From positions 18,423,501 through 18,487,500 of the forward strand of contig NC_088303.1 in assembly GCF_032854445.1 (NCBI RefSeq): a DNA stretch of 64,000 nt, given 5' to 3'. The DNA is from Liolophura sinensis. Lineage: Eukaryota; Mollusca; Polyplacophora; Chitonida; Chitonidae. The position numbers and the translations under genes were made by a program. The notes under the pieces are model-generated. The model saw only the letters and a program-made list of their open reading frames with translations, did not search any database and was not told the DNA's origin. How positions within the stretch are numbered: position 1 is the first letter of the stretch; each line of letters starts with the position of its first letter. Of this stretch, positions 23,401-35,900 are shown in pieces.

Positions 23401-24790
23401 TCTTTACTCATGTAACATTGCCGAAACCAGTAAGCAAAATCAGTAAAGAAAAGGAATAGTTGTTAAGACAACAATACACAAATAAAACTGGTGTACTGTC
23501 GAAAATAGAAACACTTGAAATATGTTACTGAATTCTTTATTACCAATTTACTGAATTTACTGAAGTTCTTTATTGTGAAAAATACTTATCAGTAAATTCA
23601 ACAAAGTGACAAAATGTATACATAAGTATTCTGTAGAAAGTGCATGACATATAAGACATTTTTGTGTAGCACAAATAACAGAACGTAACCATATTCTCTG
23701 ACACTAAAGTGACGCCTAGATGTTACCTCAGTGAGGTATGAAATAAATACAATATTCAAATATACACTGCATGTGCTACCCATAGAAAAATGTGGTTTGC
23801 AAGAAGGTAACAAAATGGAACAGATTTTCACCCGAATACTTCTACAAAACTTGCCATTTGTACTTTCCTCTCCATTGTAAATTGATCTCCTCGCCTTTAT
23901 ACAGCTTGTCCTCTAAAACACAAATCTCCAGTGAAAACAATAGATACTGAGTTACCGAATTTTTTCAGAAAATAAATGTCTTGACATGTACAGCTATTCG
24001 TGTCCGATCTGTCATGAAAATGATACAATTAGACGAATTAAAGAAACATGAATGACTTCTCATCAAACAAAAATATATATGTTCATACTTGTACAACAAA
24101 GTTAAACTCGGAAACAACAACAAAATGTCATCCACGTTAATCAATGAGTAATAGCCGTCTATAGTTTAACAAAAATAGTGTACATGACTTGTATAAGATG
24201 ACACGATCGCACGATAAACGAAATGCTATAGACAAAGATTATCTGTCACATTGCGAAAACTTGGATTCATGGTACAGAACAATGTAAAGCATTGTGTGTC
24301 ATCAAACATATCTATATGATTATGAATAAGATGGCGAAAATACAAATTTTAGGAACAGGAACCTGCAAAGAATAGCAGAAGTCTCTGGGGCCGACGATCA
24401 GCAAAGTTGTTTATCACATTTGGATTCGTAATTAAATTATGTATCGGCAACAAGCAGCATTCGAGGCCACTTGGTGTCCTGACGTTAGAAGTTACTTCTC
24501 ACAGACGGCCAGTAATAAGCGACCAAAGGTGATCTTTGATCTTTTAGTTACAGCTATATGATTCAACAATAGTCCAAAATCAGGGAGGAATCAGTAATCC
24601 TACGATTACATAAGGTTTACAGGAAATAAATTTTCATCGTACACTGACTCAAACACACATGTACAGTATAAACATACTATCATATATCGCCTTTATAAAC
24701 TTAATTCTGTATATATCAGATACTACCTATAAATTCACTTGTCATCAATATTTCAACTATGTACTTGTAAGCGTGGCCATGTCACTATAC
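23401..24790. other. Region 3' of the receptor, no recognised gene
   Basis: AT-rich and downstream of the receptor on its strand. It might hold its 3' UTR and poly(A) site if the transcript reads through the minisatellite. Confidence 0.35.
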
Positions 24791-24796
24791 AGCCAT

Positions 24797-25287
24797 TCTC
24801 TGCTATCAAACTTGGATTCAAATCACACTCCGCTCGCAAATCCCGATTTCTGCCATCACTCTCTTCTCTGAAACTGGGAATTCTGTTATAACACTCTGCT
24901 CTCAAACTGGGAATTCTGTCGCCACACTCTGCTCTCAAACTGGGAATTCTGTCGTCAAACTCTGCTCTCAAACTAAAAATTCTGCAGTCAAACTCTGCTC
25001 TCAAACTAAGAATTCTGCAGTCAAACTCTGCTCTCAAACTAAGAATTCTACCGTCACACCCTGCTCTCATATTGGGAATTCTGCAGTCAATCTCTGCTCT
25101 CAAACAAACATTTGGACGGCTCGTCGGATTCATTCGACGTTTGTCGAACTCTGCTGTCAAATTTGGAATTCTACGGTTACACTCTGTGTGAAACTCCAAA
25201 TTCTGCGGTCACACTCTGCTCTCAAACCTGTGATTCTGCAGCCCCACTCTGCTCTCAAACTCGTAATTCTGCAGTCAAACTCTGCTC
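24797..25287 (-). repeat. 33-bp minisatellite overlapping the receptor stop codon
   Basis: About 14 units of 33 bp (minus strand: TTTGAGAGCAGAGTTTGACT then GCAGAATTCNNAG) run downstream from the receptor's last codons. The receptor's own end supplies the first unit, with its TGA stop inside. A 55-nt copy of receptor C-terminal coding sequence (25281-25335) recurs at 25093-25147 with one mismatch, 188 bp away, so a tail-plus-units block was duplicated. Because 33 is 11 codons, another minus frame is open over most of the array (24753-25199 and 25157-25396) with an Arg-Ala-Glu-Phe-Asp-Cys-Arg-Ile-type repeat. Confidence 0.92.
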
Positions 25288-26558
25288 TCAAACAAACATT
25301 TGGACGGCTCATCGGATTCATTCGACGTTTGTCGATAAGCGAACGGCGAAAGATTACTTCCTCGCTTGGAGCAATATAGGTGTTTGCTGTGGTCACTGAC
25401 GGGCTGTCCGATCAGATGCCGAAAGCAACACAGGCGGAGAATTTGCTGGCGAAACTTTTGTCCCGTGGCACAATATAAGAAGAAATTAACGCAGTGGTTA
25501 ACATACATAAGCAGCTCCGCGATAGTTTTAGTCAGCTGAAGTTTGGACATTTTTGATTTGTCTCCCGTGTCGTTATGGTTCCATGTGGAGGCGGCCATCA
25601 TACATATGTTCATGGGTAATGTGGTTATCACAAAGGCGAAAGATATCGTCAAAAGCATCATAGTGATTTTCGTGCAGCTGTCCTTGTCGTTCCTGGAACG
25701 CTTTTTCCCTTCAAGAAGACAGTTACTGTTGGGCTTATTGGGCGAAACTGAGACAATTCTTTCATTCTGCATTTCAACACGTCCAGATTTGGCTTTCCTC
25801 ACTTGCCAGATGATGAACGCGTTCATGGTCGATATGATGACAAACGGAACGACAAAGTAAATGAGAGTATCGATGACAGGCCATATGACGGTGACAAAAT
25901 ACTGGAATCCTCCTGACTGGGCACATCTGGGTGACGCGGTAAGGTCCTCTGATAGCTTCACAGACCACATAAAATGGATGTGTATGGACACTAGCACCAA
26001 GACCACCGCCAAAGTGGCTTTCTTGGCTTTTGGGACGGTACAAAAGGTCGAAGCTTTCAATGGGTGCGCCACAACGATGTACCGCTCCACAGTGACGGCT
26101 ATGATCAGCCACACAGATAGGTCGCTACTGACATACCCCAAGAACATCACCAGCTTACATAGTGTATCCGACTGATCTCGGATGTCAAAGTTTGTCAGTT
26201 CGGCAACCCAGAGTCGGAGAAGGCCAAAGTAGAGCACCATGAAGTCAGACAGGGACAAAACAGACAGATAGAAATAGGTGGATATTTTAGCCATGGATTT
26301 TTGTCGAAGGGTCAGAAATGAGAACACGTTTCCGAATGTGCCAAATATGAGGAGAATTGGTGGAATATAAAGTAGGAGGAGTTTGTGGATTCGATAGGCC
26401 TGATAATCGCTGAGCGAGTCCTCTGGCAGAAAGAGAGACTGAATGTCAGCACCTTCCTGTAATCCTACAGACTGGAAGAGTAACCCTCTCTCCTCTGCTG
26501 ACAGATTGAGAAGGAACTCCCGGAAAAAGGTAGCGTTGATTTCGTCCAAGAACTCCAT
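25275..26558 (-). CDS. Class A (rhodopsin-type) G-protein-coupled receptor, probably peptide receptor-like
   Basis: A 427-residue seven-helix plasma-membrane receptor, expected to couple an extracellular ligand to G proteins. The extracellular N-terminus has sequons at Asn8 and Asn18. Approximate helices: TM1 59-84 (Gly-Asn77), TM2 92-115 (Asp105), TM3 132-158 (Cys134; Glu-Arg-Tyr 158-160 as the DRY motif), TM4 178-199, TM5 221-250 (Pro238), TM6 297-322 (Pro315), TM7 340-363. Cys212 is the likely disulphide partner of Cys134. TM7 ends Asn358-x3-Tyr362, with Phe in place of the NPxxY proline. Position 6.48 is Thr, not Trp. Helix 8 carries Cys377-Cys378, possible palmitoylation sites. I chose the ATG at 26558 because the upstream in-frame ATG (26579) lies before a strong splice acceptor. 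The architecture suits lophotrochozoan neuropeptide-type receptors; the ligand cannot be inferred. The last codons and stop fall in a 33-bp minisatellite. Confidence 0.93.
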   Translation of the reverse strand: MEFLDEINATFFREFLLNLSAEERGLLFQSVGLQEGADIQSLFLPEDSLSDYQAYRIHKLLLLYIPPILLIFGTFGNVFSFLTLRQKSMAKISTYFYLSVLSLSDFMVLYFGLLRLWVAELTNFDIRDQSDTLCKLVMFLGYVSSDLSVWLIIAVTVERYIVVAHPLKASTFCTVPKAKKATLAVVLVLVSIHIHFMWSVKLSEDLTASPRCAQSGGFQYFVTVIWPVIDTLIYFVVPFVIISTMNAFIIWQVRKAKSGRVEMQNERIVSVSPNKPNSNCLLEGKKRSRNDKDSCTKITMMLLTISFAFVITTLPMNICMMAASTWNHNDTGDKSKMSKLQLTKTIAELLMYVNHCVNFFLYCATGQKFRQQILRLCCFRHLIGQPVSDHSKHLYCSKRGSNLSPFAYRQTSNESDEPSKCLFESRV

Positions 26559-26579
26559 TCTGGAAAAGACACAAAACAT
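26559..26579 (-). other. Splice acceptor before the receptor start codon
   Basis: On the minus strand TTTTGTGTCTTTTCCAG ends at 26560, one base before the ATG at 26558. The pyrimidine-rich run plus CAG fits a 3' splice site. It implies a 5' non-coding exon at higher coordinates, which I cannot place. Confidence 0.65.
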
Positions 26580-29040
26580 TAAAGATGTGACCTTTCATAA
26601 ATGAAACCATCGTTTGAACTTTAACAAACAGACGAATCCTTGCTGGTCTTAAGAGAAAATCGACAGGAATTAGTGTATTTGTTCTTTACATGGACATTTC
26701 TGTGGTGTTGTGAGCGGAGATCTTTTATCGCACACAGAAGATGATTTCTTTTTTAACGGGCGTCTGTGTTCGAGCAAAACTGAGACTGACAGGTTCAGAA
26801 AAACGAATGCGTTTTTCTCTGCCGGTGTTTACAATTGATTGCTGAATTACTGAAATCGGGGTTGGCTGAAAGGAGTTATTTTCAGTTTTTTCCCAAATAT
26901 TAATCAATTACCAGGCGTAGATTGAGAGAGGTTAATTTTCTTTGGGTGGAGGGGGGGGGGGTGGAGGACACACTTTCTCTCTTTTGCTCTGCCGCTTCAT
27001 GCTGACAGTAATTGTCTATTGCCGTGGCTGAGAGCTTTATTGAACTCCCGCTTCACAAACTGGATAAGAAAGTAGGTCATGCTGGTATCTGCTGTTCAGT
27101 GTCAGTGACATAGACTGGATCTGATGGCATGTCTTTTTGATCGTGTCCAGTAAAGCAGCGCTATAAATGTTGCCATAGCGACCAACTTGTCACAAGAGAT
27201 TGCCGCTTGAGACAAACATGTGGCCAAGATTAATCTGAAAACGACATTAAATATCAGTGAAATCGATAATGGTTTTTTTACAGGCGATGCGCGTTATAAA
27301 TAGTGGTTCCGTTGTACAGTACGTTTGAATGTGGTGTTGTATGGTTTGTTGTTGTGTTTCGCGGGATTTTGACCACTGAGCAACACTTAACACATTCTAA
27401 GGCAGCGAAATCACAATGAAAATGATAAGATGATGAAAGGAAAAAGGTGCTTAATATTACCTTAATTTCGTCTGAAAATTAAAACGTTAAAATATTAACA
27501 TTTGTTAACCATGAATCTTTTTCTTTTAAGAAAGTGCCTGATGGAACTGCTATAATATATATGTTTTAATGAATTTCCAGTTTTAATACGATAAACTTTG
27601 AACCATCAGTTAGCTCAGCCGTTGGTTTTCACACATTATTGTTTTTTTGTTGTTAAGATTTCCAAGGTTTTAAAAACCTACATTACTAGGAGTTTTCTGC
27701 ATCTACAACTACTATGAATGACAGAGTACAATATAAAAAAACGAATGAGTCTTTTTTGGCTAGGTCGAGTTTGGGAGTGGGGTCGATACATTTGGCAGAA
27801 GTAAAACATTTCCCTAGCAAAGGAGGTTGTCGTGTAGGTACATATGAAGGCAGCCGACTTGACCATCCCAGGTTCACTGAATGGAACACGTGGAACATGG
27901 AAAACGTTGTGGCTGATACCCAAGAAATGTTCATGTATATGACGCCGGTTAGATTGATGGTAGAGGAAATCGTAGAGCCTCGTAGCTGACAAAATCTTCT
28001 GACTGAAAGGCGAAGTCGAGACAGCGAGAGCTGTGCCCATATTTATTGAGCGGCTTAAATCAAAAATTCAAATACAGCTACAATTAAAATGTTTTGTTCC
28101 AGAAAGTGTAGAATTTGCACATCTTTTCTTCACTTCAGAATAATGTACTAACCGCAGTTTGAGTTCTTTTCTGCTCTGACTTGCAATTTATGACCTAGGT
28201 CTAAATTTGCGTGATAAATATAGGCCCTGGATTTCAACACGCGATGTCATTGGTTAAGGATCTGATGGTCGCAACAAGCCAGCGCCTTAATCAAGTTTGC
28301 CAGAGTGAAATCAGCTACATATGTAGATGATGAATGCTATGAAATACTTGGCCTATTACGTTTTTGCAAGAATTTTCGCCCGCAGCCGTGCTCAGTATTA
28401 CGTGTGTCTCAGTCCACATGTCTGGGAGCAAAAGTCGCGCACACCTAATGGTAGAATCTGACAGCTATCCGAATGAGCTCAGTCTGTAATAGGAGGATCT
28501 GACTGCTGTCCTGTCTCCGGAACCTTATTTGATCGATATATCGTATTTCTAGGTGACTAAACAAATTGCAGTGAATAACCAGTGAAAATAATCCCTACTG
28601 CTACAGTGTGAGAAATTACAACTCGTGTTACTTGACCAGACGCCTGTGTCACACGGAAACTGGGACCGTTAGATATGGGGTAAGGCCTGATTAACCTGGA
28701 TTTAGTTAACAAAACAAGAATTTGATTGTCCCTTTCCGGACATCGGCTTGTAGCGCATACTTACAGCCTACATTATGATCCTATCATGAGCACCAGTTAA
28801 CTCTGATTCAAAAACCAAAAGAGAAAACACTGGACACCGAATGAAATGCTCATCTTTAAATACTAGCTCAAAACCACTAACCAACACGTATACCAACAAC
28901 TCCCATACCTGAATTATGAAGCACTAGTCATTTAGTATCGAATTTAATATAAAATATGTACTATGGAAGAAATAGCTATGGATACGGATTTGAACCGCAA
29001 GACTAGAAGTGAGTAAACATAATTAAAAGAGTGAGAATAA
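26580..29040. other. Probable intron or 5' flank of the receptor
   Basis: No supported gene. Overlapping open frames on both strands at 27678-28040 have no recognisable domain. A poly-G-rich run lies near 26948-26965. Confidence 0.4.
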
Positions 29041-29475
29041 AACATCACTGAACACCTATCATGAGAGTCGGAAAACATTAATGAACACTATCTGAAGAGT
29101 AAGCACACATTAATGAACGCCTATCTGAAGACTAAGCAGATATTAATGAACACCTATTTGAAGAGTAAGCAGGCATTAATGAACACCTATCAGAAGAGTA
29201 GGCAGACATTAATTAACACCTATCTGAAGAGTAAGCAGACATTAATGAAAGCCTGACTGAAGACTAAGCTGATATTAGTGAACACCTATCTGAAGAGTAA
29301 GCACACATTAATGAACACCTGTCTGAAGAGTATACAGACATTAATGAACACCTGTCTGAAGAGGAAGCAGACATTAATGAACGTCTGCCTGAAGACTAAG
29401 CAGGTATTAATTAACGTCTGTCCGAAGAGTAAGCACACATTGATGAACACCTATCTGAAGAGTAAGCAGATAGTG
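29041..29475. repeat. 33-bp minisatellite, about 13 units
   Basis: Units read ACATTAATGAACACCTATCT then GAAGAGTAAGCAG. The sequence is unrelated to the 33-bp array beside the receptor. The open frame at 29278-29568 is a consequence of the 11-codon period. Confidence 0.93.
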
Positions 29476-29949
29476 AGCATCAATCTGAATCTCTTATCTG
29501 GATCAGTAAAAAGCAATGCACATGAAATAAAGATATGTATTAAAGGGACGCTATATAGATGCGTATAAATACAGCCCTGTATTACCGACTAGAACTTACT
29601 TAACGTCGATGGCGTATTATTTCGGATCAAAGGATAGAGGCATTAGGAACTTGGAATGTTTCACTAATAGTCAGAGCGTGGAATACGACTACCTCGTGGT
29701 TTAATCATGTCTCACCTAATTGCTACATTCTTTCATCTAACCTCTCTCATGGAGCTACAATCGGCTTTTGTCTAGATCTACAGAATGATGAACTCAAGAA
29801 ATAAGAAAAATATCATCTGTTGGGTTCATATATAAACCAATTAGGTCCGCTTAGATGCCACCAATACTTGATTACTACGTTAATTTAAGACATGGACGCA
29901 CTGGGTGATTCAAGGAAAGAGAGGAAAATCGAGATTGCTCACCTTGTGT

Positions 29950-30047
29950 ATGTCATTTTACGCTACGCTACTTGGTGTCATCTTGTCATCTTGTGGCTTC
30001 ATGGGATTACCTCTGTTAAAAAGTTATTTCAAGAAAGCCGTGAAAGG
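29950..30047 (+). other. Possible first exon with signal-peptide-like sequence
   Basis: An ATG at about 29950 opens a hydrophobic run (Met-Ser-Phe-Tyr-Ala-Thr-Leu-Leu-Gly-Val-Ile-Leu). A donor-like AAAG|GTAAAT follows near 30047. No partner exon is identifiable, so this is weak evidence. Confidence 0.2.
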
Positions 30048-30639
30048 TAAATGCCAAACGATGCACGAACGCCACTGTGAATTCACTAAGCTAAATTTCG
30101 AGTTAATCGAGTTTTTTTGTTTGCAAAACTGTTGGGAAGGGGAGGGAAGTGATAATTGTGACAAATGATTTCCTGAGATGATTAAGGTTGGTCATATTTT
30201 TCTTTTGTGGGAACAAGGTATTGGACAAAACTAGTCAACGTAAACTTTATCTGAAGATCAAGAATCGAAGAGCTTTCGGACATAAGGAAACAGCCGTCAT
30301 TTTTCCGCCTCTCAAAAAAGACTTTTGTCTTAAACGATACAAAGGAAGGATGAAACTGACGTTGTCATGTCGAGGCAGTGCAGAATGCCGTCAAAGACAT
30401 CATACTGTTATTTTCGAGTCACAACTGAATCCGTCACAACCACTTGAAAAGAGAGTGAACCTTTCATCTTCACCCATAGGCCTATAACTATGGGCCTGGT
30501 AAAAGGCACAAACAATCAGTTATCTACTAGAAGTTATTATGTGATCATTAATAAGCATGTATAAAGCTGATTTACCAATTTCATTTTAAAAAAATGATCA
30601 GATTTTACTATGTGGACATAAATCAAGGGTTGCTATACA
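30048..30639. other. Intergenic, no recognised feature
   Basis: A Lys-rich open frame at 30188-30487 has no recognisable domain and does not begin with ATG. Confidence 0.4.
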
Positions 30640-30815
30640 CTGTTGGATTCTGTGTTCCACGCCAGTGTAACCGAAGAACTTAAAATAGCACCTGGACTGA
30701 CCCAGTCAGTGTGCCTGAACAGAGCACATGCCGTTCTTATCCTATCCCCTAGAATGGAAAAAGGGTCAACCACGGATGGTGGTGAATAAAATACAAGTGT
30801 ACATAACTGGTGCAT
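30640..30815 (-). repeat. Dispersed repeat pair (with 12150-12310)
   Basis: The reverse complement shares CATTCTAGGGGATAGGAT and neighbouring text with 12150-12310. Confidence 0.5.
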
Positions 30816-32725
30816 GGCTCTGGATTTCAATCTTTTTCCCTAGCTCTTAACATGCGAGAAAATGATCGTCAGCAGCGTGATCAGAAGAAGACCATTGAAA
30901 ACATCTTTTTGTCACAAATTACACTACTTTGGTCAGGGAAGTAACTTGTTGAGTGTAAACCGCAAGTAGGCCACTTTTGTCTTTATAGCAGTCTGCTGAG
31001 TGTAAAAGGCTCTAATGAATCTAGCGACACCTATAAGAAACAGAGGCTTAACGTGACCTTTAACAGTCATATCAGTAACCAGTATTCCATGATTTTCTGC
31101 CAGTTACTGAACAGAATGACTACTGGTCATTTTCCTCTTCCTATTGCTACAGGTGTCTTTCGTTTTATTCAGGCATGGATGAGACTAAATACTCAGGAAA
31201 TGTGAAAAACAGCAGTGAATAAAACCATATTCTTTTACCTATGATAAAGGTAACCCGAGAGGATAATGACAAATTCAGACCACCCCTTTCACACACGATC
31301 AAAAATAACGAAAATAAACTTCACAATCAAAAAGTGACAAACGACCCATGAATGAAACTGACAGAGCTGTCATCAGACCAAATTATAGCAGTAATTTCCA
31401 TGGAAAGAAGAAAATCATATTTTTCACAAATCCACTATTTAAAAGCAATAATTATCTGTTAAATACAATTTTAGCATGTGAATTTGCTTAGTAGCATTGA
31501 TATAATTGAAAAGAAAAATGCCGCAGGAAAGCAGAAATGTCGCTGAAAGTAATATGATTATTTAACACTTAATTTAAAGTGTGGATCGTAGATACAAAAC
31601 ATCTTTGCTATTATTCTGAAAGCATAAATTACATGTGATGCCATCAGAATGGAATATATTCTGCTTTGCAAAAATTGCGAGGTTCCATCAATAATTTTTT
31701 TCAGTATTTTAACAAAATAGGCAGGCAAGACAAACAACCCTGATTGAAATGAAATGAACTGTAATTGTAACGAACTAAGTGTAATTAGTTACAACGGACA
31801 TTGACCCCAGAAATAATACGTTGGTCACATTCTCAAGGACGTATTGACAACCTATGGAGGTCACCATAGCGGCTGACTTGCATAAAGACTTAATTGATTG
31901 GCGAGACAGCGGAAAAGTACTTGTCAGAGTGCAGCCGTCACGACACAGTCTTTATTTTGCATGACAAAGTGCGACGACTTTTATGAAAAAAGTCGCATAA
32001 TTCTCAGAGACACGCAAAACAACACTTTGTTCCATACATTTCTTCTTAGAAAAGTTGCAATGTCAAGAAAATTTCGTCAACTAAATGTACCCGCCAACCC
32101 GGCAACCTTAAACTCAAGATTGAGTCTTGCATACAATGCACAGGCACAGTTTTGAGTTTGAACCGGGTTTAGACATGCCGCTTCACGTATAGCTGGGTCT
32201 CTCAAGATCATTTGAACAGAATCGACTTTTGTTACATTACGAAATATATTATGTAGAACAACATAAATTATGTCATATTATGTAGAACATTTGTCATGAA
32301 TCTGTGGGAATATCTTTCAGCTATGGAGATAAAGAGTTATACATTTTGAGAAAAAGTTATGATGTCGAATCACATACCTTATATTGATATCATATGTTTC
32401 AGTTACCAACTCAGCAAAAAAGTAGTGTTGGCCTATTTTGTTGCAGACGGATCTATTCTAATGACAGACAGATTTATTCTTATGCTTTGTACCAATTATT
32501 CAAGTTGACGCTTACAGAATACAACACGCGGGAGTCAGTTCAGCAATTTTTGAGGTAATATTGAAGGAATGTTACAGATATCCCAGAATAATTCTGCCTA
32601 CTGCCTAGATTGACACCATTCTTGTTTTTGTTTGTGCAGAATATTAAACCGCCCTTTCCGAGTCTGTATCCATCCTTGGCAAACCTGCTTACATTTCCTG
32701 TCGAATGTCTAAGCACAACAATTTT
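30816..32725. other. Intergenic, no recognised feature
   Basis: No exon, RNA gene or repeat could be supported. Confidence 0.5.
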
Positions 32726-32727
32726 AA

Positions 32728-32915
32728 TTAATTAATTAATTTATTAATTTATTTATTTATTTTTGTTATTTTTTTGGAATGAATATTTCACCTATACGAA
32801 GGCGGCCAGCATGATGGTGGAACTAAATCGGACAGAAGCCGAGGGAAACCCACGACCATCCGCTGGATTTGAACTTACAGCGACCACACTGGTGGTCAAT
32901 CAATCTGCTCCATGG
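32728..32915 (-). mobile_element. SINE type 1, internally deleted
   Basis: The (TTTA)n tail and a degenerate tail region are followed by AATATTTCACCTATACGAAG, GCGGCCAGCATGATGGTGG and GGGAAACCCACGACCATCCG. It then jumps to GGATTTGAACTTACAGCGAC, the B-box part of the head, skipping part of the central domain. Confidence 0.8.
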
Positions 32916-35900
32916 TACGATCCAATATGTGTTGGAATATAAACAACAAAATACCATACAAATATTATTTTCAAATGTCCTTCTCTCCTTAAAAATCGCT
33001 TGCATCATTTTTTGTCTCCTTCTCCTTCAACTCATCCTGTGTGTAAATGTGTATGAACCGATGTGATAACTGTGAAATACAGCATATTGTCAGGTAGAAT
33101 ATACCTAGTGCGTGTGGGGTTTTAACCATCCACAATGTGTGAATTAATAACTAATAGTTCTTCAGAGAAATCAACCAGACCACCTTGGGCGGTTGCAAAT
33201 GAAATAATACAACGCAAAGACACGGACTTTCTTGTGGTGAGAAAACCGCCTAACTATCTTAAAAGCCTGCTTGTTCCGGTAAAGGCTGAAATATGACCCG
33301 TTCGTCTATTGTCACTCGAGGCATGGGTATTTTGACTGTATGCAGGTCTGTCTCCAGTGAAACATTTACAAGTGTTTGAGAGGATGTGAAATGGCGCCAT
33401 ATGTCACGAGAGTGGATGTGAATTTAATAAGACCACACCGGTCTTCTTCACGCCTGTTCTTTCAACTGATCAGCTTTTCCCGGATGTAAAGCTTCCCCAA
33501 TCTTTTTTTTTACATACACATACTCACAATAGTGTGCAAAAAGTCCACTGAGCATTTTATATCTGGTGGCCATGAAATAAGTATTTCCCAAACAACCCCC
33601 GCGCTGTTTTCCCCTGAGCTTTATGCTATTGTACATAGAAGCGGAACTTAAAGAATGACAGAGAAAGAGTACCAACCACAAGGTGTCGAAATTCAGAGAA
33701 AATAATTTTGTTCCACCAATATTTTAGGCTTCATCAGCGTACCACTATCGTAAATGCGAAATACATGTATAACCCTACACAGATACGTTTTTGGCGTGTA
33801 AAACGAATAAAATAAATAAAATCATATGATTACACTTGATCAATAGTTCACAAGAACACGGGTTAACTGAACGTGTTGGGGGCTGGCTAATTTGGGTAAT
33901 TGCAGAGGATTCGGTCATGACCATGTGGTCGCAAGTTGGGACTAGCCTTCGTTGCATGATTGAATTATTTTAAGAACAGCTTTAAACACCAATAAAATAA
34001 GTATTTTATCTCTACATAGTTCAGGATTTTCAGGGTTTCGAGTTCAAAGAATATCCTTTAAATTAAAATTCCTCAGACTTTCGCCATTTGAATACAATAA
34101 TCCCAATGCTAATGATATACATAGCTGAGTGGCTTTATGTGTGGTTTGCCTAGCAGAAAACGCATGCAAAAGACATAAGTCCTTACTTATGTTTCTACTA
34201 CCATCAAGTGTATTCTAAATCCACACGATCGAAAGAAGTTTGTTTTCAAGTGAGTAAGGTAACCTTAGTAAATTTGCAATATATACATTCTGGGAGGACA
34301 GTTACGTGGAGCTAGACATGCCCGTAATCTTTGTGTAACAACCAACACCCCCGCTTCTGAACTTGAAAAAGAAACTGAAAAAGAAACATTATTGACTCTT
34401 ATAAATGTACCAAAAGTCAGAATATACTGAGCATGTACCACTTCGATGGAAAAAATTCTGAACAGTGCTTCTGAAACACTGCACAAGTTATAGTCCATTT
34501 CTGCACTCCACACTGAAAACGTTTCGTGATTGTTTCGTAAGAACCCTAAATTGCGTAGTCTCATGTGAACTATTCAGACTCAGCAATTTGCCTTTCCTCA
34601 CGGAAACAGTGACATTACCAGTCGCAAACATTTTTTTTCTTAATAACAAAAGCTATATCTGAAGCATACGTGGAATTCCTTAGAACTTATTTCAGGCCAG
34701 TCAGTTTACCCCGATTTTCAAAATACTGTCAAATAGGCCACCTTCCTGTTTTGACTATGTGGGGTTCGCTCACTGAGCCCCATCGCACACCTCACCCCTA
34801 CTGTCAGCAGATAGTTCCGGCCCATCGGCCATAACCAAGTTACATAATAGATCTACTCGTAGCTTTCCAAGGCTTGTAATTTCCTTTGACATTTATTTTG
34901 CTTGTGATACTTGTGATGTATTTGTGTGCAAAGGCCATCCTGATTACATACTATATGAACGTGCCCCGAAGATTTCAACGGAGATCAGACAATCGTGGTG
35001 AACACTGTTCTGTTAAGACCGAAATGTTGTACACGACAGTCGCCGAGGAGGGGACACATTTAACACAAGGTTAGCTGAACACTTCCTAAAATGTTAGAAA
35101 TTTTAACCATTTATAAAATGGTTAGAAAATGTTGTAACGCAAACTGTAGGTCAAATTAATACTTTTATTTGCTTTAATTAGCATAATAATTGTTAAAAGT
35201 CTAGTAATCTAACACATCATACAACCTGCAAACAATCATTAAGCCCTTTTAACATATTTTATCATTTTAACAGTTAGAAAATGTTGACATTTTAACATAT
35301 GCGTTCGAGGAGAGAGACAGATGACAATTCCTTAACGAATGCGGATATGAAGAGTAGACCTCATTTACTGACATTTCCGTATCTCTGATGGCATTCACAG
35401 CAGATTCATATAAGATTAGGCCTCATTTCATTGCGTTTTTTAATAGCTTCATGCGAAGGGGCTTCATAAGGTCGAGAGAATATGAGCGGATAAAGCTCAT
35501 AGGCCCACTTCACAAGTCTTCTTGGGCCAAAGTTCAAAATGTTAACCTTCTTTACAAATTATTTAAAGCTGGATGCTAAAACTTTGCCGAATTGATACTA
35601 TCGCAACATAGAATCAGCGATCAAAAGTTTATGGACTTGATTATATATTTAACAGTTTACCTTTTAACGTTCACAATTTTGGGCTAAAGCTTGAAATCGC
35701 TTGAAAAAATGGCCACAGAGCCGTTCAGTTATTGTCTTCAATCAGGGCTCTGGGCATCCGGGGCATAAATAAAAAAATTCTTGTATATGAAGTTAAAGAC
35801 TAATCAATCAATCAATCAATCAGTTGATCACATTATGTGGCTTCTGACCCCTACAACTTATTTCTTTCAGAATCGAATAAAGGATAGTGACGAAATCAAC

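Noticed and set aside
25774-26175. Frames of about 104-112 residues inside the receptor
   Set aside because: They are shadow frames of the receptor CDS in other phases and strands.
27678-28040. 120-residue minus frame overlapping a 91-residue plus frame
   Set aside because: There is no recognisable domain, no splice context, and mutual overlap; not enough to call a gene.
34880-35074. Hydrophobic frame resembling a membrane anchor plus tail
   Set aside because: It begins without an ATG, has no clear acceptor or donor, and no partner exon; it could be chance AT-rich hydrophobic coding.
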